NCBI GenBank assembly: GCA_964390295.1
Contig: CAYMHR010000027.1
Span: 1-18,529 of the forward strand
DNA length: 18,529 bases
Source: RGIG3009 sp964390295
GTDB taxonomy: Bacteria; Bacillota; Clostridia; Oscillospirales; Acutalibacteraceae
Direction: 5' to 3'
The position numbers and the translations under genes are program-made. The notes below the pieces were generated by a model. That model worked only from the letters and a program-made list of their open reading frames with translations. It made no database searches and was not told the origin of the DNA. Shown one piece after another: positions 8,652 to 16,231 of the stretch (position 1 is the first letter of the stretch; the number at the start of each line of letters is the position of its first letter).

Positions 8652-9716
8652 ATGCAAATCAAGGTTGTAAAAACCGAAAGTCCCAAGGAGAAGCCGGAGG
8701 CTTCCACGCTGGGCTTTGGCCGGTATTTCTCCGACCACATGTTTATGATGGATTATTCCCGCGAGGAAGGCTGGCACGATGCCCGCATCGTACCGTTCGG
8801 CAATCTGTCGTTGCATCCGGCTTCCACCGTGTTGCACTACGGCTCGGAGATTTTCGAGGGCCTGAAGGCGTATCGCCGTGCCGACGGTAAGGTACAGCTG
8901 TTCCGTCCGCTGGAGAATATCCGCCGCATGAATCGTTCGGCCGAGCGTATGTGCCTGCCGACCATTCCGGAGGAGGATGCGCTGTATATCCTGAAGGAGT
9001 TTGTTAAGTGCGAACAGGATTGGACGCCGTCAGCGCCGGGTACGTCGCTGTATCTTCGTCCGTTTATGCTCGGTAACGATGAAACGCTGGGCGTTCACGC
9101 CGTGCACAACGCGACCTATATCATCATCGCCTCTCCGGTCGGTAGCTATTACAAAGAGGGTATCAACCCGGTTAAGATCATGATCGAGGATCAGGACGTC
9201 CGTGCCGTGCGCGGTGGTACCGGTGAAGCCAAGTGCGGCGGTAACTATGCGGCCTCTAATCGTGCCGGTGAGCGTGCTGAGCAGAAGGGCTATTCGCAGG
9301 TTCTGTGGCTGGATGGCGTCGAACGCAAGTATATCGAGGAAGTCGGCGCTATGAACGTCATGTTCAAGATCAACGGCGAGATTGTTACGCCGAAGCTGTC
9401 CGGTTCTATTTTGCCCGGCATTACCCGCAAATCCTGCATTGAAGTGCTGAAAAAAGCCGGTTATACGGTTTTGGAGCGTTTGTTCAGCGTAGACGAGCTG
9501 GAGCAGGCCATGCAAAACGGAACGCTGGAGGAGGCCTGGGGCTGCGGCACGGCGGCGGTTGTTTCGCCGATCGGTGAATTCTGCTATAAGGGCATCCAGC
9601 ACACCGTCAACAACGGCAAAATCGGCGAGGTTACGCAAATGCTGTACGATACGCTGACCGGTATCCAATGGGGTAAGACAGCCGACACGTTCGACTGGAC
9701 CTATCCGATTGACTGA
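8652..9716 (+). CDS. ilvE: Branched-chain amino acid aminotransferase
   Basis: This 354-residue fold-type IV PLP enzyme transfers the amino group between glutamate and the 2-oxoacids of Val, Ile and Leu. The PLP lysine is K194 in GEAKCGGNYAAS, and EEVGAMN follows in the expected place. The N-terminal LHYGSEIFEGLKAY and LYLRPF motifs belong to the eukaryote-like BCAT branch. ATG 8652 is preferred over GTG 8643 because TAAGGAG (8637-8643) is eight bases upstream of the ATG. It closes the operon and directly supports a branched-chain role for the oxidoreductase. Confidence 0.95.
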   Translation: MQIKVVKTESPKEKPEASTLGFGRYFSDHMFMMDYSREEGWHDARIVPFGNLSLHPASTVLHYGSEIFEGLKAYRRADGKVQLFRPLENIRRMNRSAERMCLPTIPEEDALYILKEFVKCEQDWTPSAPGTSLYLRPFMLGNDETLGVHAVHNATYIIIASPVGSYYKEGINPVKIMIEDQDVRAVRGGTGEAKCGGNYAASNRAGERAEQKGYSQVLWLDGVERKYIEEVGAMNVMFKINGEIVTPKLSGSILPGITRKSCIEVLKKAGYTVLERLFSVDELEQAMQNGTLEEAWGCGTAAVVSPIGEFCYKGIQHTVNNGKIGEVTQMLYDTLTGIQWGKTADTFDWTYPID

Positions 9717-9736
9717 TTGGCCAATTAACCGTCGAG

Positions 9737-9771
9737 AAAGCGACTACCGCTGGAGGTAGTCGCTTTTTTTT
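9737..9771 (+). terminator. Rho-independent terminator after ilvE
   Basis: A 12-bp perfect stem (9737-9748 with 9755-9766) encloses the loop GCTGGA, and a T run extends to 9771. It ends the Val-type operon and separates it from the third T-box unit. Confidence 0.95.
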
Positions 9772-9791
9772 GAAAAAATTCAAATTCCCGG

Positions 9792-9820
9792 TTGACAAAC
9801 GAGAAAACGTAGTATATAAT
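9792..9820 (+). promoter_or_regulatory. Sigma-A promoter of the Leu-type T-box operon
   Basis: TTGACA (9792-9797) and TATAAT (9815-9820) are both perfect, with the ideal 17-bp spacing. The expected start is near 9827. Confidence 0.93.
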
Positions 9821-9826
9821 AATTGC

Positions 9827-10100
9827 ATATTTTCAAATGCGTTGACGGAGATTTTTCTTCTTCACAAACCGTTGCAGAGAGCCGCCGTTGCTGTGAGGGC
9901 GGTACGGTGGAAGTGGAAATTCTGGCTCCTGAGCAGAGCGGCTGAACAGAGTTTCTCAGTAGGCGGCTACGGCATGCTCCGTTATCATGGCAAAGGGCTT
10001 GTTAGAGCTCTTGTGAGACGACCGTTTGTAACGGTAATCAGGGTGGTACCGCGGAATCCTTGTGTTTTCGTCCCTGAGGCAAAAGCCTCAGGGCTTTTTT
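9827..10100 (+). promoter_or_regulatory. T-box leader, specifier CUG (Leu)
   Basis: The AG bulge is AGAGAG at 9876-9881 and the T-box core TGGTACCGCG at 10044-10053. The kink-turn strands are GTTGA (9841-9845) and CTGAG (9929-9933). GGAG (9847-9850) pairs with CTCC (9926-9929). The purine before CTCC is G9925, so the specifier codon by the same geometry as in the other two leaders is CTG (9922-9924). The antiterminator is TCAGGG (10038-10043) with CCCTGA (10072-10077). Apart from the core elements the leader differs from the other two, so it is not a recent copy. An alternative register (ATT at 9919-9921) would not be followed by a purine and does not fit the flanking helix. Confidence 0.9.
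10072..10100 (+). terminator. T-box attenuator of the Leu-type leader
   Basis: A 9-bp perfect GC-rich stem (10072-10080 with 10085-10093) has an AAAA loop and six T (10095-10100). Its 5' arm is shared with the antiterminator. Confidence 0.94.
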
Positions 10101-10143
10101 ATTGCAAAAAACGCACGATCGTGTGCAAGAAGGAGTCGATCTT

Positions 10144-11520
10144 ATGAATCACATTCAAATCGCCGATACGACGTTGTGCCCACAGGGCAACGCGTACAGC
10201 TTTAAGGAAAAGCTGGAAATTGCCCGCCAGTTGGAAAACCTACACGTGGATATGATTGAATTGCCTGCAATTTCCGGTGGCAAGGCCGATATGCTGTTGG
10301 CGCGTACCATCAGTGCTTTTGTGAAGGAAAGCGTTTTGTCCGTAGCGGCCGGTTTGACAGCACAGAGTGTCGAGGATGCCGCGGCGGCGTTGAGCAATGC
10401 CTCTCACGCGCGGATTCGTATCGAGCTGCCGACGTCGGCTGTCGGTATGGAGTATACGGCTCACAAAAAGCCGGCGGCTATGCTGGAATGGGTCGGTCAG
10501 GTAGTGGCTATGGCCGCCGAGCGGTGTGCCGACGTGGAATTTTGTGCCGTGGATGCCACCCGTGCGGATGAAGCATTCTTGAAGCAGGCATTGCAGTTGG
10601 CCGTTGCGAACGGCGCAACGACGGTCAGTCTGTGCGACAGCACCGGCGAAATGTTGCCGGATGATTTTGCGGCCTTTGTGGCAAACGCCACGGTGGGAAT
10701 CGCGGTGCCGGTGGCTGTTCGTTGCGATAATCAAAACGGCTTGGCGGCAGCACAGGCAATTTTGGCGGTGCGAGGTGGCGTCAGCTGTGTCAAAACCGAC
10801 GTTGCCGGAAATACCGTTCCGTTGGAGAGCTTTGCTACCATGGTGAAAAACTGCGGCAATACCTACGGATTTTCCAGCCGGATTCGGTATACCAAATTGC
10901 ATCGTACCATTCAGCAGATTCATTGGGTTACCGATAAAACGAATGCCGGTTCTTCCGTTTCCGTTTCCGCGTCGGATGAGTTGGGAATCCATTTGGATGC
11001 CAAAGACGGCAAAGACGACGTGATTGCCGCGGCCGTAAAGCTGGGATACGACTTGTCGGAAGAGGATTGTGAAAACGTTTATCAGGAATTTTTGCGCGTA
11101 GCCGATAAAAAGAACGTCGGTGCCAAAGAGCTGGATGCGATTATTGCCAGCGTCGCATTGCAGGTTCCTGCCACCTACACGCTGGATAACTACGTGATCA
11201 ACACCGGCAACGTGCTTTCCGCCAGCGCACAGATCACGTTGCGCCATGACGATAAAGTGTTGCAGGGAATCAGCACCGGTGACGGGCCCATCGATGCCGC
11301 GTTCCGCACGATCGAGCAAATCATCGGTCAGCATTTCGAGGTGGACGATTTCCAGGTCCAGTCGGTCACGGCTGGGCGCGGCGCTATGGGAAGTACGTTG
11401 ATCAAACTGCGCTCCGGCGGCAAGGTGTATTCCGGCAACGGTATTTCTACCGACATTATCGGTGCCAGTATTCGGGCGTATATCAGTGCGGTCAATAAGA
11501 TCGTCTACGAGGAGGCGTGA
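10144..11520 (+). CDS. LeuA-like protein without the catalytic motifs
   Basis: This 458-residue protein aligns by eye with 2-isopropylmalate synthase/homocitrate synthase along its whole length. It has a TIM barrel (about 1-240), a linker region, and the LeuA C-terminal domain (about 345-455; GDGPIDAAF, SVTAGRGAMG, GNGISTDIIGAS). The residues needed for catalysis are replaced. DTTLRDGEQ is DTTLCPQGN (8-16), the metal-binding HxH is R193-C-D195, and NGxGERxGN is TDVAGNTVP (218-226). It is therefore unlikely to make isopropylmalate. The C-terminal domain is the leucine-sensing part in true LeuA, so a leucine-binding regulator or scaffold is possible (inference). ATG 10144 follows AAGGAG by eight bases; an upstream TTG at 10102 overlaps the attenuator tail and is rejected. 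Confidence 0.88.
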   Translation: MNHIQIADTTLCPQGNAYSFKEKLEIARQLENLHVDMIELPAISGGKADMLLARTISAFVKESVLSVAAGLTAQSVEDAAAALSNASHARIRIELPTSAVGMEYTAHKKPAAMLEWVGQVVAMAAERCADVEFCAVDATRADEAFLKQALQLAVANGATTVSLCDSTGEMLPDDFAAFVANATVGIAVPVAVRCDNQNGLAAAQAILAVRGGVSCVKTDVAGNTVPLESFATMVKNCGNTYGFSSRIRYTKLHRTIQQIHWVTDKTNAGSSVSVSASDELGIHLDAKDGKDDVIAAAVKLGYDLSEEDCENVYQEFLRVADKKNVGAKELDAIIASVALQVPATYTLDNYVINTGNVLSASAQITLRHDDKVLQGISTGDGPIDAAFRTIEQIIGQHFEVDDFQVQSVTAGRGAMGSTLIKLRSGGKVYSGNGISTDIIGASIRAYISAVNKIVYEEA

Positions 11521-11523
11521 TGT

Positions 11524-14037
11524 ATGAAGTTTTCATTTTCCACCAAGGGCTGGCACGATAACAACTTTGAAGAGTTTTGCAACGTTGCACAGGAGCTTGG
11601 CTTTGAAGGCATCGAGCTGCACAATATTCATAACCGCTTGTTTACCGATAAAGACGGCGCCTTTCACGATTATACGGCGGCGGCAACGCTTCGCCGCTTG
11701 TACGAAAAGAATCTCCAGCTTTCCTGTATCGATGCCATCGGGGATATTGCCGACCCGGCACAGGCCGAGTGCTGTACGGCTGAAATCCGTCACTGCCTGG
11801 AGATTGCTAAAAACTTGAAAATCCCGGCGATTCGCGTGCGTGCCGAAGCCAAAGAAGAAGCAGATGCCGCTGTGGAGACGGTGTACGCGCTGTTGAACGC
11901 GTTGTTGCCGGAGGTTGAGGAGTGCGGCGTATCGCTGTTGGTCGAAACAGCCGGTCTGTTCGTAAGCACGGCACGGTTGCGTGATCTGCTGGATCGGTTC
12001 GCCTCCGATCATTTGGCGGCATTGTGGAATATGGCGGCCGCCTATCTCGGTGCCGGTGAGGACCCGGACGAGATTATTAAAAATCTGGGTGCTTACGTGC
12101 GTCACGTGCATCTTAACGATGCCGTTAAGTGCGATGAGCGCGTCGAATATCGCTTGCTTGGTGAAGGTGATTTGCCGATTGCCGATATGATGTTGGCGTT
12201 GCGTTCGGTGAATTACGATGGTTTTATTTCATTGGTGTGGGACCCGGCGTGGTGTGAAGAGCTGGACGATATGGAGATCATCTTCTCGCAATTCGTCTCC
12301 TACATGAAGCCGTTTGGCGATACTTCGCGCAACGCAAAGGCGTTGTACTATAACCGCGCACATACCGGTAAATACGTGTGGGAAAAGGATCGCTTGATCG
12401 ATGCCACGTTTTCCGACGTGCTGGATCGCATGGTGGAGGAATTTCCCGATCAATATGCCTTTAAGTATACCACGTTAGATTATACCCGTACCTACAGCGA
12501 GTTTCGCGACGACGTGGACGAATTTGCCCGCGTGCTGATTGCTCTGGGGGTCAAGGCAGGGTCTCACGTGGCGGTGTGGTGCTCCAACGTGCCGCAATGG
12601 TACATTGCATTTTGGGCAACGGTTAAGCTCGGTGCCGTGCTGGTGACGGTAAATACAGCATACAAGATTCATGAGATCGAGTATTTGTTGCGCCAATCGG
12701 ATACCCATACGCTGATCATCACGGAAGGCGCCAAGGACTGCCACTACGGTCAGATTATTGCCGAGCTGTGCCCGGAGCTGGAGACCGTCAAAGCCGGAAA
12801 GGCGTTGCATGCGCGGCGGTTGCCGTTCCTGCGTAACGTTATTACTGTTGGATTCCGCCAAAAGGGTTGTCTGGAGTGGAACGAGGCCCTACAGTTGGCC
12901 GAGCAGGTGCCGGTGGAGGAAGTATACCGCATGGCGGCGGCTGTGGACAAGGACGACGTTTGCAATATGCAGTATACCTCCGGCACGACCGGATTCCCTA
13001 AAGGTGTGATGCTGACGCATTACAACGTGGTCAACAACGGAAAATACATCGGCGACCACATGGATTTGTCTACGGCGGATCGTATGATGATTCAGGTGCC
13101 GATGTTCCACTGCTTCGGCATGGTGCTGTCGATGACGGCCTCCATGACGCACGGCACGACGATGCTGCCGCTGCCGTACTTTTCTCCCAAACCGGCACTG
13201 GCCTGTGTTCACAACGAGCATATTACGGCATTTAACGGCGTGCCGACGATGTTTATCGCCATGATGCAGCACGAAGATTTCGCAAAAACGGATTTTTCGT
13301 ATATGCGGATCGGTATCATGGCCGGCGCGAATTGTCCGGCCGATTTGATGAAAAAGGCCACGGAAGCCACCGGCATGAACATGAAGGAGATCGTATCCGT
13401 TTACGGTCAAACCGAAGCCTCACCCGGTTGTACCATGAGCAGTTACTACGATTCGCTGGAGGTTCGCACGGAGACGGTCGGCAGCGCCTTTGCTCACGTC
13501 GAGTGCAAGATTGTTGACCCCGAAACCGGCGAGGACTGCCCCGACGGCGTCAACGGCGAGTTTGTGGCACGCGGGTATAACATCATGAAGGGCTACTACA
13601 AAATGCCGAAGGCAACCGCTGCCGCCATTGATGCCCAGGGTTGGCTGCATACCGGCGACTTGGCTTGCCGTACTCCGGAAGGAAATTATTTGATCACCGG
13701 CCGCTTAAAGGATATGATTATCCGCGGCGGCGAGAATATTTACCCCAAGGAGATCGAGGAGTTTATTTATACTTGCCCGAAGGTCAGTGACGTTCAGGTA
13801 ATCGGCGTGCCGGATGAAAAGTACGGTGAGGAGATCATGGCCTGCATCATTCTTAAGGAAGGCGAGACCATGACGGAGCAGGAAATGAAGGAATATATCG
13901 CCGCCAACATGGCACGGCATAAGGTGCCTCGATATATTGATTTTGTGGATAGCTTCCCGATGAATGCCGCCGGTAAAATCCTGAAATACAAGATGCGCGA
14001 AGCCGCCGAACAAAAAATCAAGGCGATGAAGCATTGA
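11524..14037 (+). CDS. TIM-barrel (isomerase-like) fused to AMP-forming acyl-CoA ligase
   Basis: This 837-residue protein has two domains. Residues 1 to about 265 form an AP-endonuclease-2/xylose-isomerase-like barrel. It keeps HVHLND (194-199), but the usual Asp and His of the DxxH strand are N169 and A172, and the usual last Glu is V238 (SLVWDP). Residues about 285-837 form a FadD-like acyl-CoA ligase with TSGTTGFPK (485-493), YGQTEASP (627-634), TGD (710-712), GRLKDMIIRGGENIYP (726-741) and K818. The ligase belongs to a different branch from the two XRE-cupin ligases. The gene lies four bases after the LeuA-like stop, with GGAGG at 11511-11515. The Leu-type leader suggests isovalerate to isovaleryl-CoA (inference); medium-chain acids are an alternative. 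Confidence 0.92.
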   Translation: MKFSFSTKGWHDNNFEEFCNVAQELGFEGIELHNIHNRLFTDKDGAFHDYTAAATLRRLYEKNLQLSCIDAIGDIADPAQAECCTAEIRHCLEIAKNLKIPAIRVRAEAKEEADAAVETVYALLNALLPEVEECGVSLLVETAGLFVSTARLRDLLDRFASDHLAALWNMAAAYLGAGEDPDEIIKNLGAYVRHVHLNDAVKCDERVEYRLLGEGDLPIADMMLALRSVNYDGFISLVWDPAWCEELDDMEIIFSQFVSYMKPFGDTSRNAKALYYNRAHTGKYVWEKDRLIDATFSDVLDRMVEEFPDQYAFKYTTLDYTRTYSEFRDDVDEFARVLIALGVKAGSHVAVWCSNVPQWYIAFWATVKLGAVLVTVNTAYKIHEIEYLLRQSDTHTLIITEGAKDCHYGQIIAELCPELETVKAGKALHARRLPFLRNVITVGFRQKGCLEWNEALQLAEQVPVEEVYRMAAAVDKDDVCNMQYTSGTTGFPKGVMLTHYNVVNNGKYIGDHMDLSTADRMMIQVPMFHCFGMVLSMTASMTHGTTMLPLPYFSPKPALACVHNEHITAFNGVPTMFIAMMQHEDFAKTDFSYMRIGIMAGANCPADLMKKATEATGMNMKEIVSVYGQTEASPGCTMSSYYDSLEVRTETVGSAFAHVECKIVDPETGEDCPDGVNGEFVARGYNIMKGYYKMPKATAAAIDAQGWLHTGDLACRTPEGNYLITGRLKDMIIRGGENIYPKEIEEFIYTCPKVSDVQVIGVPDEKYGEEIMACIILKEGETMTEQEMKEYIAANMARHKVPRYIDFVDSFPMNAAGKILKYKMREAAEQKIKAMKH

Positions 14038-14041
14038 TCAC

Positions 14042-14076
14042 AAGCAGCGAAGTAACGGCGGTTACTTCGCTGCTTT
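14042..14076. terminator. Strong hairpin after the Leu-type operon
   Basis: A perfect 15-bp stem (14042-14056 with 14061-14075) has a GGCG loop. Only three T follow, so it may terminate poorly on its own or protect the 3' end of the transcript. Confidence 0.7.
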
Positions 14077-14105
14077 GCAAAAGCGGAAAAAGATGGCGTT
14101 ACCAC

Positions 14106-14134
14106 TTGCTTTTTTTCGCAATTCGCTGTACAAT
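14106..14134 (+). promoter_or_regulatory. Probable promoter of the antiporter gene
   Basis: TTGCTT (14106-14111) and TACAAT (14129-14134) lie 17 bp apart, each one or two mismatches from consensus. No leader element is seen between it and the RBS GGGAG (14163-14167). Confidence 0.65.
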
Positions 14135-14174
14135 AGGTCAGGTTTGAAAAAATTGTAACAAAGGGAGTATCGTT

Positions 14175-15473
14175 GTGCTACTGTCCGTTTCCATTGCGTT
14201 GTTAGCCGGCTTGTTGATGACACGGTTGTTTAAGCCTTTGAAACTACCGTCCGTAACGGCCTATTTGATCGCCGGTGTGTTGATTGGCCCGTATTGCATC
14301 GGGCGATTGGGAGTTCCCGGTCTTGGTTTCGCCAGCGAGGAAGCAGTCAATGCCTTGTCGTTGATTTCCGAGGTGGCGTTGGGCTTTATTGCGTTTTCCA
14401 TTGGTAATGAATTCCGTGTTAGCGACCTGAAAAAAACGGGTAAGCAGGCGCTGGTGATCGGCGTGGTACAAGCACTGGTGGCTACTCTAATGGTGGATAT
14501 TTGCTTGTACGGCGTTCATCTACTGATTCCCGATAAGCTGACCCTGCCGCAGGTCATTACATTGGGAGCGATTGCTACGGCAACGGCTCCGGCGGCCACG
14601 CTGATGGTTGTGCGTCAGTACAAAGCAAACGGCCCGCTGACAAAGCTGTTGTTGCCGATCGTGGCGCTGGATGATGCTGTTGGCTTGGTGGTTTTTGCCG
14701 TTTCTTTCGGTATCGCCAAAACCATGGTCAGTGGTAACGTGGACATGGTTTCCATTTTGGTGAATCCGCTGATCGAAATTGTTTGTTCCTTGTTGCTCGG
14801 CGCCGTAATGGGATGGATTCTGACACAGCTGGAGCGGCTGTTCAACTCCAACACCAACCGTTTGAATTTAACGATTGGCATCGTATTTTTAACGGCCGCA
14901 CTGTCTATGCTGGATTTCCAGATCGGTTCGGTGCATATTCAGTTTTCCTCGTTGCTGGTTTGCATGATGCTGGGCACGATATTTTGCAATATTTGTCCGT
15001 TGTCGCACGACCTGATGGCTTCGGCAGATAAGTGGACTTCACCGCTGTTTGCGCTGTTTTTCGTTATCAGTGGTGCGGAACTGGATTTGGGAGTTTTTAC
15101 CGATCTGGCCATCGTCGGCGTTGGTGTCATGTACATTATTTCGCGCTCGCTCGGTAAGTATTGCGGTGCGTGGGGAAGTGCCAAGCTGACGCATTGCGAA
15201 CCGCAAATCAGCAAATATCTTGGTATTACGCTGTTGCCGCAAGCCGGTGTGGCGTTGGGCATGTGTACCACAGCGACACAGCAGCTCGGTGAAGCCGGTG
15301 AATTGATTCGCAATATTACGCTGTTTGCTGTGCTGATTTATGAGTTGGTTGGTCCCTTACTCACGCGTCAAGCACTTGCCGCCGCCGGTGAGATTCAGCC
15401 GATGCCGGAGGAAGTCAAGCATCGTCGGTCGCACAAATTGGCAGAGGCAACCAAACAAAAAGAACAACGATAA
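14175..15473 (+). CDS. CPA2-type cation:proton antiporter
   Basis: This 432-residue membrane protein has about 12 hydrophobic segments, starting at the very N-terminus. It exchanges a monovalent cation (Na+ or K+) for protons. Family features are LPSVTAYLIAGVLIGP (24-39), the discontinuous-helix motif TATAPAAT (135-142) and the paired aspartates D166-D167 in the ion site. The polar tail (about 405-432) is rich in Lys, Arg and Glu, and there is no TrkA-N domain as in KefB/KefC. The start is GTG, supported by GGGAG seven bases upstream. It is a single gene with its own promoter, and no link to the branched-chain genes is visible. Confidence 0.9.
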   Translation: MLLSVSIALLAGLLMTRLFKPLKLPSVTAYLIAGVLIGPYCIGRLGVPGLGFASEEAVNALSLISEVALGFIAFSIGNEFRVSDLKKTGKQALVIGVVQALVATLMVDICLYGVHLLIPDKLTLPQVITLGAIATATAPAATLMVVRQYKANGPLTKLLLPIVALDDAVGLVVFAVSFGIAKTMVSGNVDMVSILVNPLIEIVCSLLLGAVMGWILTQLERLFNSNTNRLNLTIGIVFLTAALSMLDFQIGSVHIQFSSLLVCMMLGTIFCNICPLSHDLMASADKWTSPLFALFFVISGAELDLGVFTDLAIVGVGVMYIISRSLGKYCGAWGSAKLTHCEPQISKYLGITLLPQAGVALGMCTTATQQLGEAGELIRNITLFAVLIYELVGPLLTRQALAAAGEIQPMPEEVKHRRSHKLAEATKQKEQR

Positions 15474-15482
15474 AATGCACTC

Positions 15483-15521
15483 AAAAAGAGCTCTGTGAGA
15501 ATCACTCACAGAGCTCTTTTT
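15483..15521. terminator. Bidirectional terminator between antiporter and apt
   Basis: A perfect 17-bp stem (15483-15499 with 15505-15521) has A and T runs at its ends, so it can serve both converging genes. The apt stop codon (15520-15522) lies within its right arm. Confidence 0.95.
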
Positions 15522-16044
15522 ATTTTCCTTCGTATTCTACCACGGAGCGAACGTCGTATCCAGCAAGCTTGTTACGCCCGTTCAGGCCCTTTAATTCCAT
15601 CAAAAACAGCATGGACACGATTTGGCCTCCCACTTCTTCGACCAGCTTTGCACAGGCCGCCATGGTACCGCCGGTAGCCAAAAGGTCATCAACCAAAACG
15701 ACCCTTTGTCCCGGCTTTACAGCGTCGCGGTGCATTTCGATGACCGCAGAGCCGTATTCCAATTCGTATTCCTGCCGCACCACTTCGCGGGGAAGCTTAC
15801 CCTGCTTACGCACCAGCACAAAGGGCTTGTGCAGACGGTAGGCGAGAGGAGCACCTAAAATAAAGCCACGCGATTCGGCACCGACAACGACGTCGAAATC
15901 CTGACCCTCCAGCAATTTCAATAGCTCGTCGATAGCGAGCTGAAAGCCGTCGGCATCCTGAAGCACCGAGGTGAGATCGCGAAACATAATACCCGGTTCA
16001 GGAAAATCCGGAATGGTTAAGACGTAATCTTTGACTGTTTTCAT
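15520..16044 (-). CDS. apt: Adenine phosphoribosyltransferase
   Basis: This 174-residue cytosolic purine-salvage enzyme converts adenine and PRPP to AMP and pyrophosphate. The PRPP loop VVLVDDLLATGGT is clear, as are the N-terminal IPDFPEPGIMFRDLT and VVVGAESRGF segments of the Apt family. An ATG 18 bases upstream (16062) would place the AAGGAGG ribosome site inside the coding region. The second ATG (16044) is correctly spaced from it and is taken as the start. The length is normal for the family. Confidence 0.96.
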   Translation of the reverse strand: MKTVKDYVLTIPDFPEPGIMFRDLTSVLQDADGFQLAIDELLKLLEGQDFDVVVGAESRGFILGAPLAYRLHKPFVLVRKQGKLPREVVRQEYELEYGSAVIEMHRDAVKPGQRVVLVDDLLATGGTMAACAKLVEEVGGQIVSMLFLMELKGLNGRNKLAGYDVRSVVEYEGK

Positions 16045-16052
16045 GGTGGGCG

Positions 16053-16059
16053 CCTCCTT
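16053..16059 (-). promoter_or_regulatory. RBS that decides the apt start
   Basis: On the minus strand this reads AAGGAGG, eight bases before ATG 16044. It overlaps codons 2-4 of the longer possible reading frame, which argues against that frame. Confidence 0.85.
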
Positions 16060-16071
16060 CATAACACTATT

Positions 16072-16100
16072 ACTTTAGCAGAAAACTTGGTAAAAGTAAA
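16072..16100 (-). promoter_or_regulatory. Probable apt promoter
   Basis: On the minus strand TTTACT (16100-16095) and TAAAGT (16077-16072) lie 17 bp apart, with an extended TGC before the -10. The match is moderate. Confidence 0.5.
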
Positions 16101-16167
16101 GAGCTTTCATGGCGAAAAGGAAACTTTTCCGCACCTTTTCGTTGAAAAAATCGTACTTGCCTGCAGT

Positions 16168-16216
16168 AAAAAAGTGGTGCCCTCGAAGGAACGTTGAATT
16201 CCACGAAGGCACCACT
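16168..16216 (-). terminator. Terminator after rpoC
   Basis: On the minus strand AGTGGTGCC (16216-16208) pairs with GGCACCACT (16181-16173), and six T follow (to 16168). The long loop can form a second short helix. It separates rpoC from apt. Confidence 0.9.
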
Positions 16217-16231
16217 GTCATTGGACGTGCG

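Noticed and set aside
10144..11520. Calling the gene functional leuA
   Set aside because: The Leu-type T-box and fold tempt this name, but the catalytic Arg, the HxH metal site and the NGxGERxGN motif are absent.
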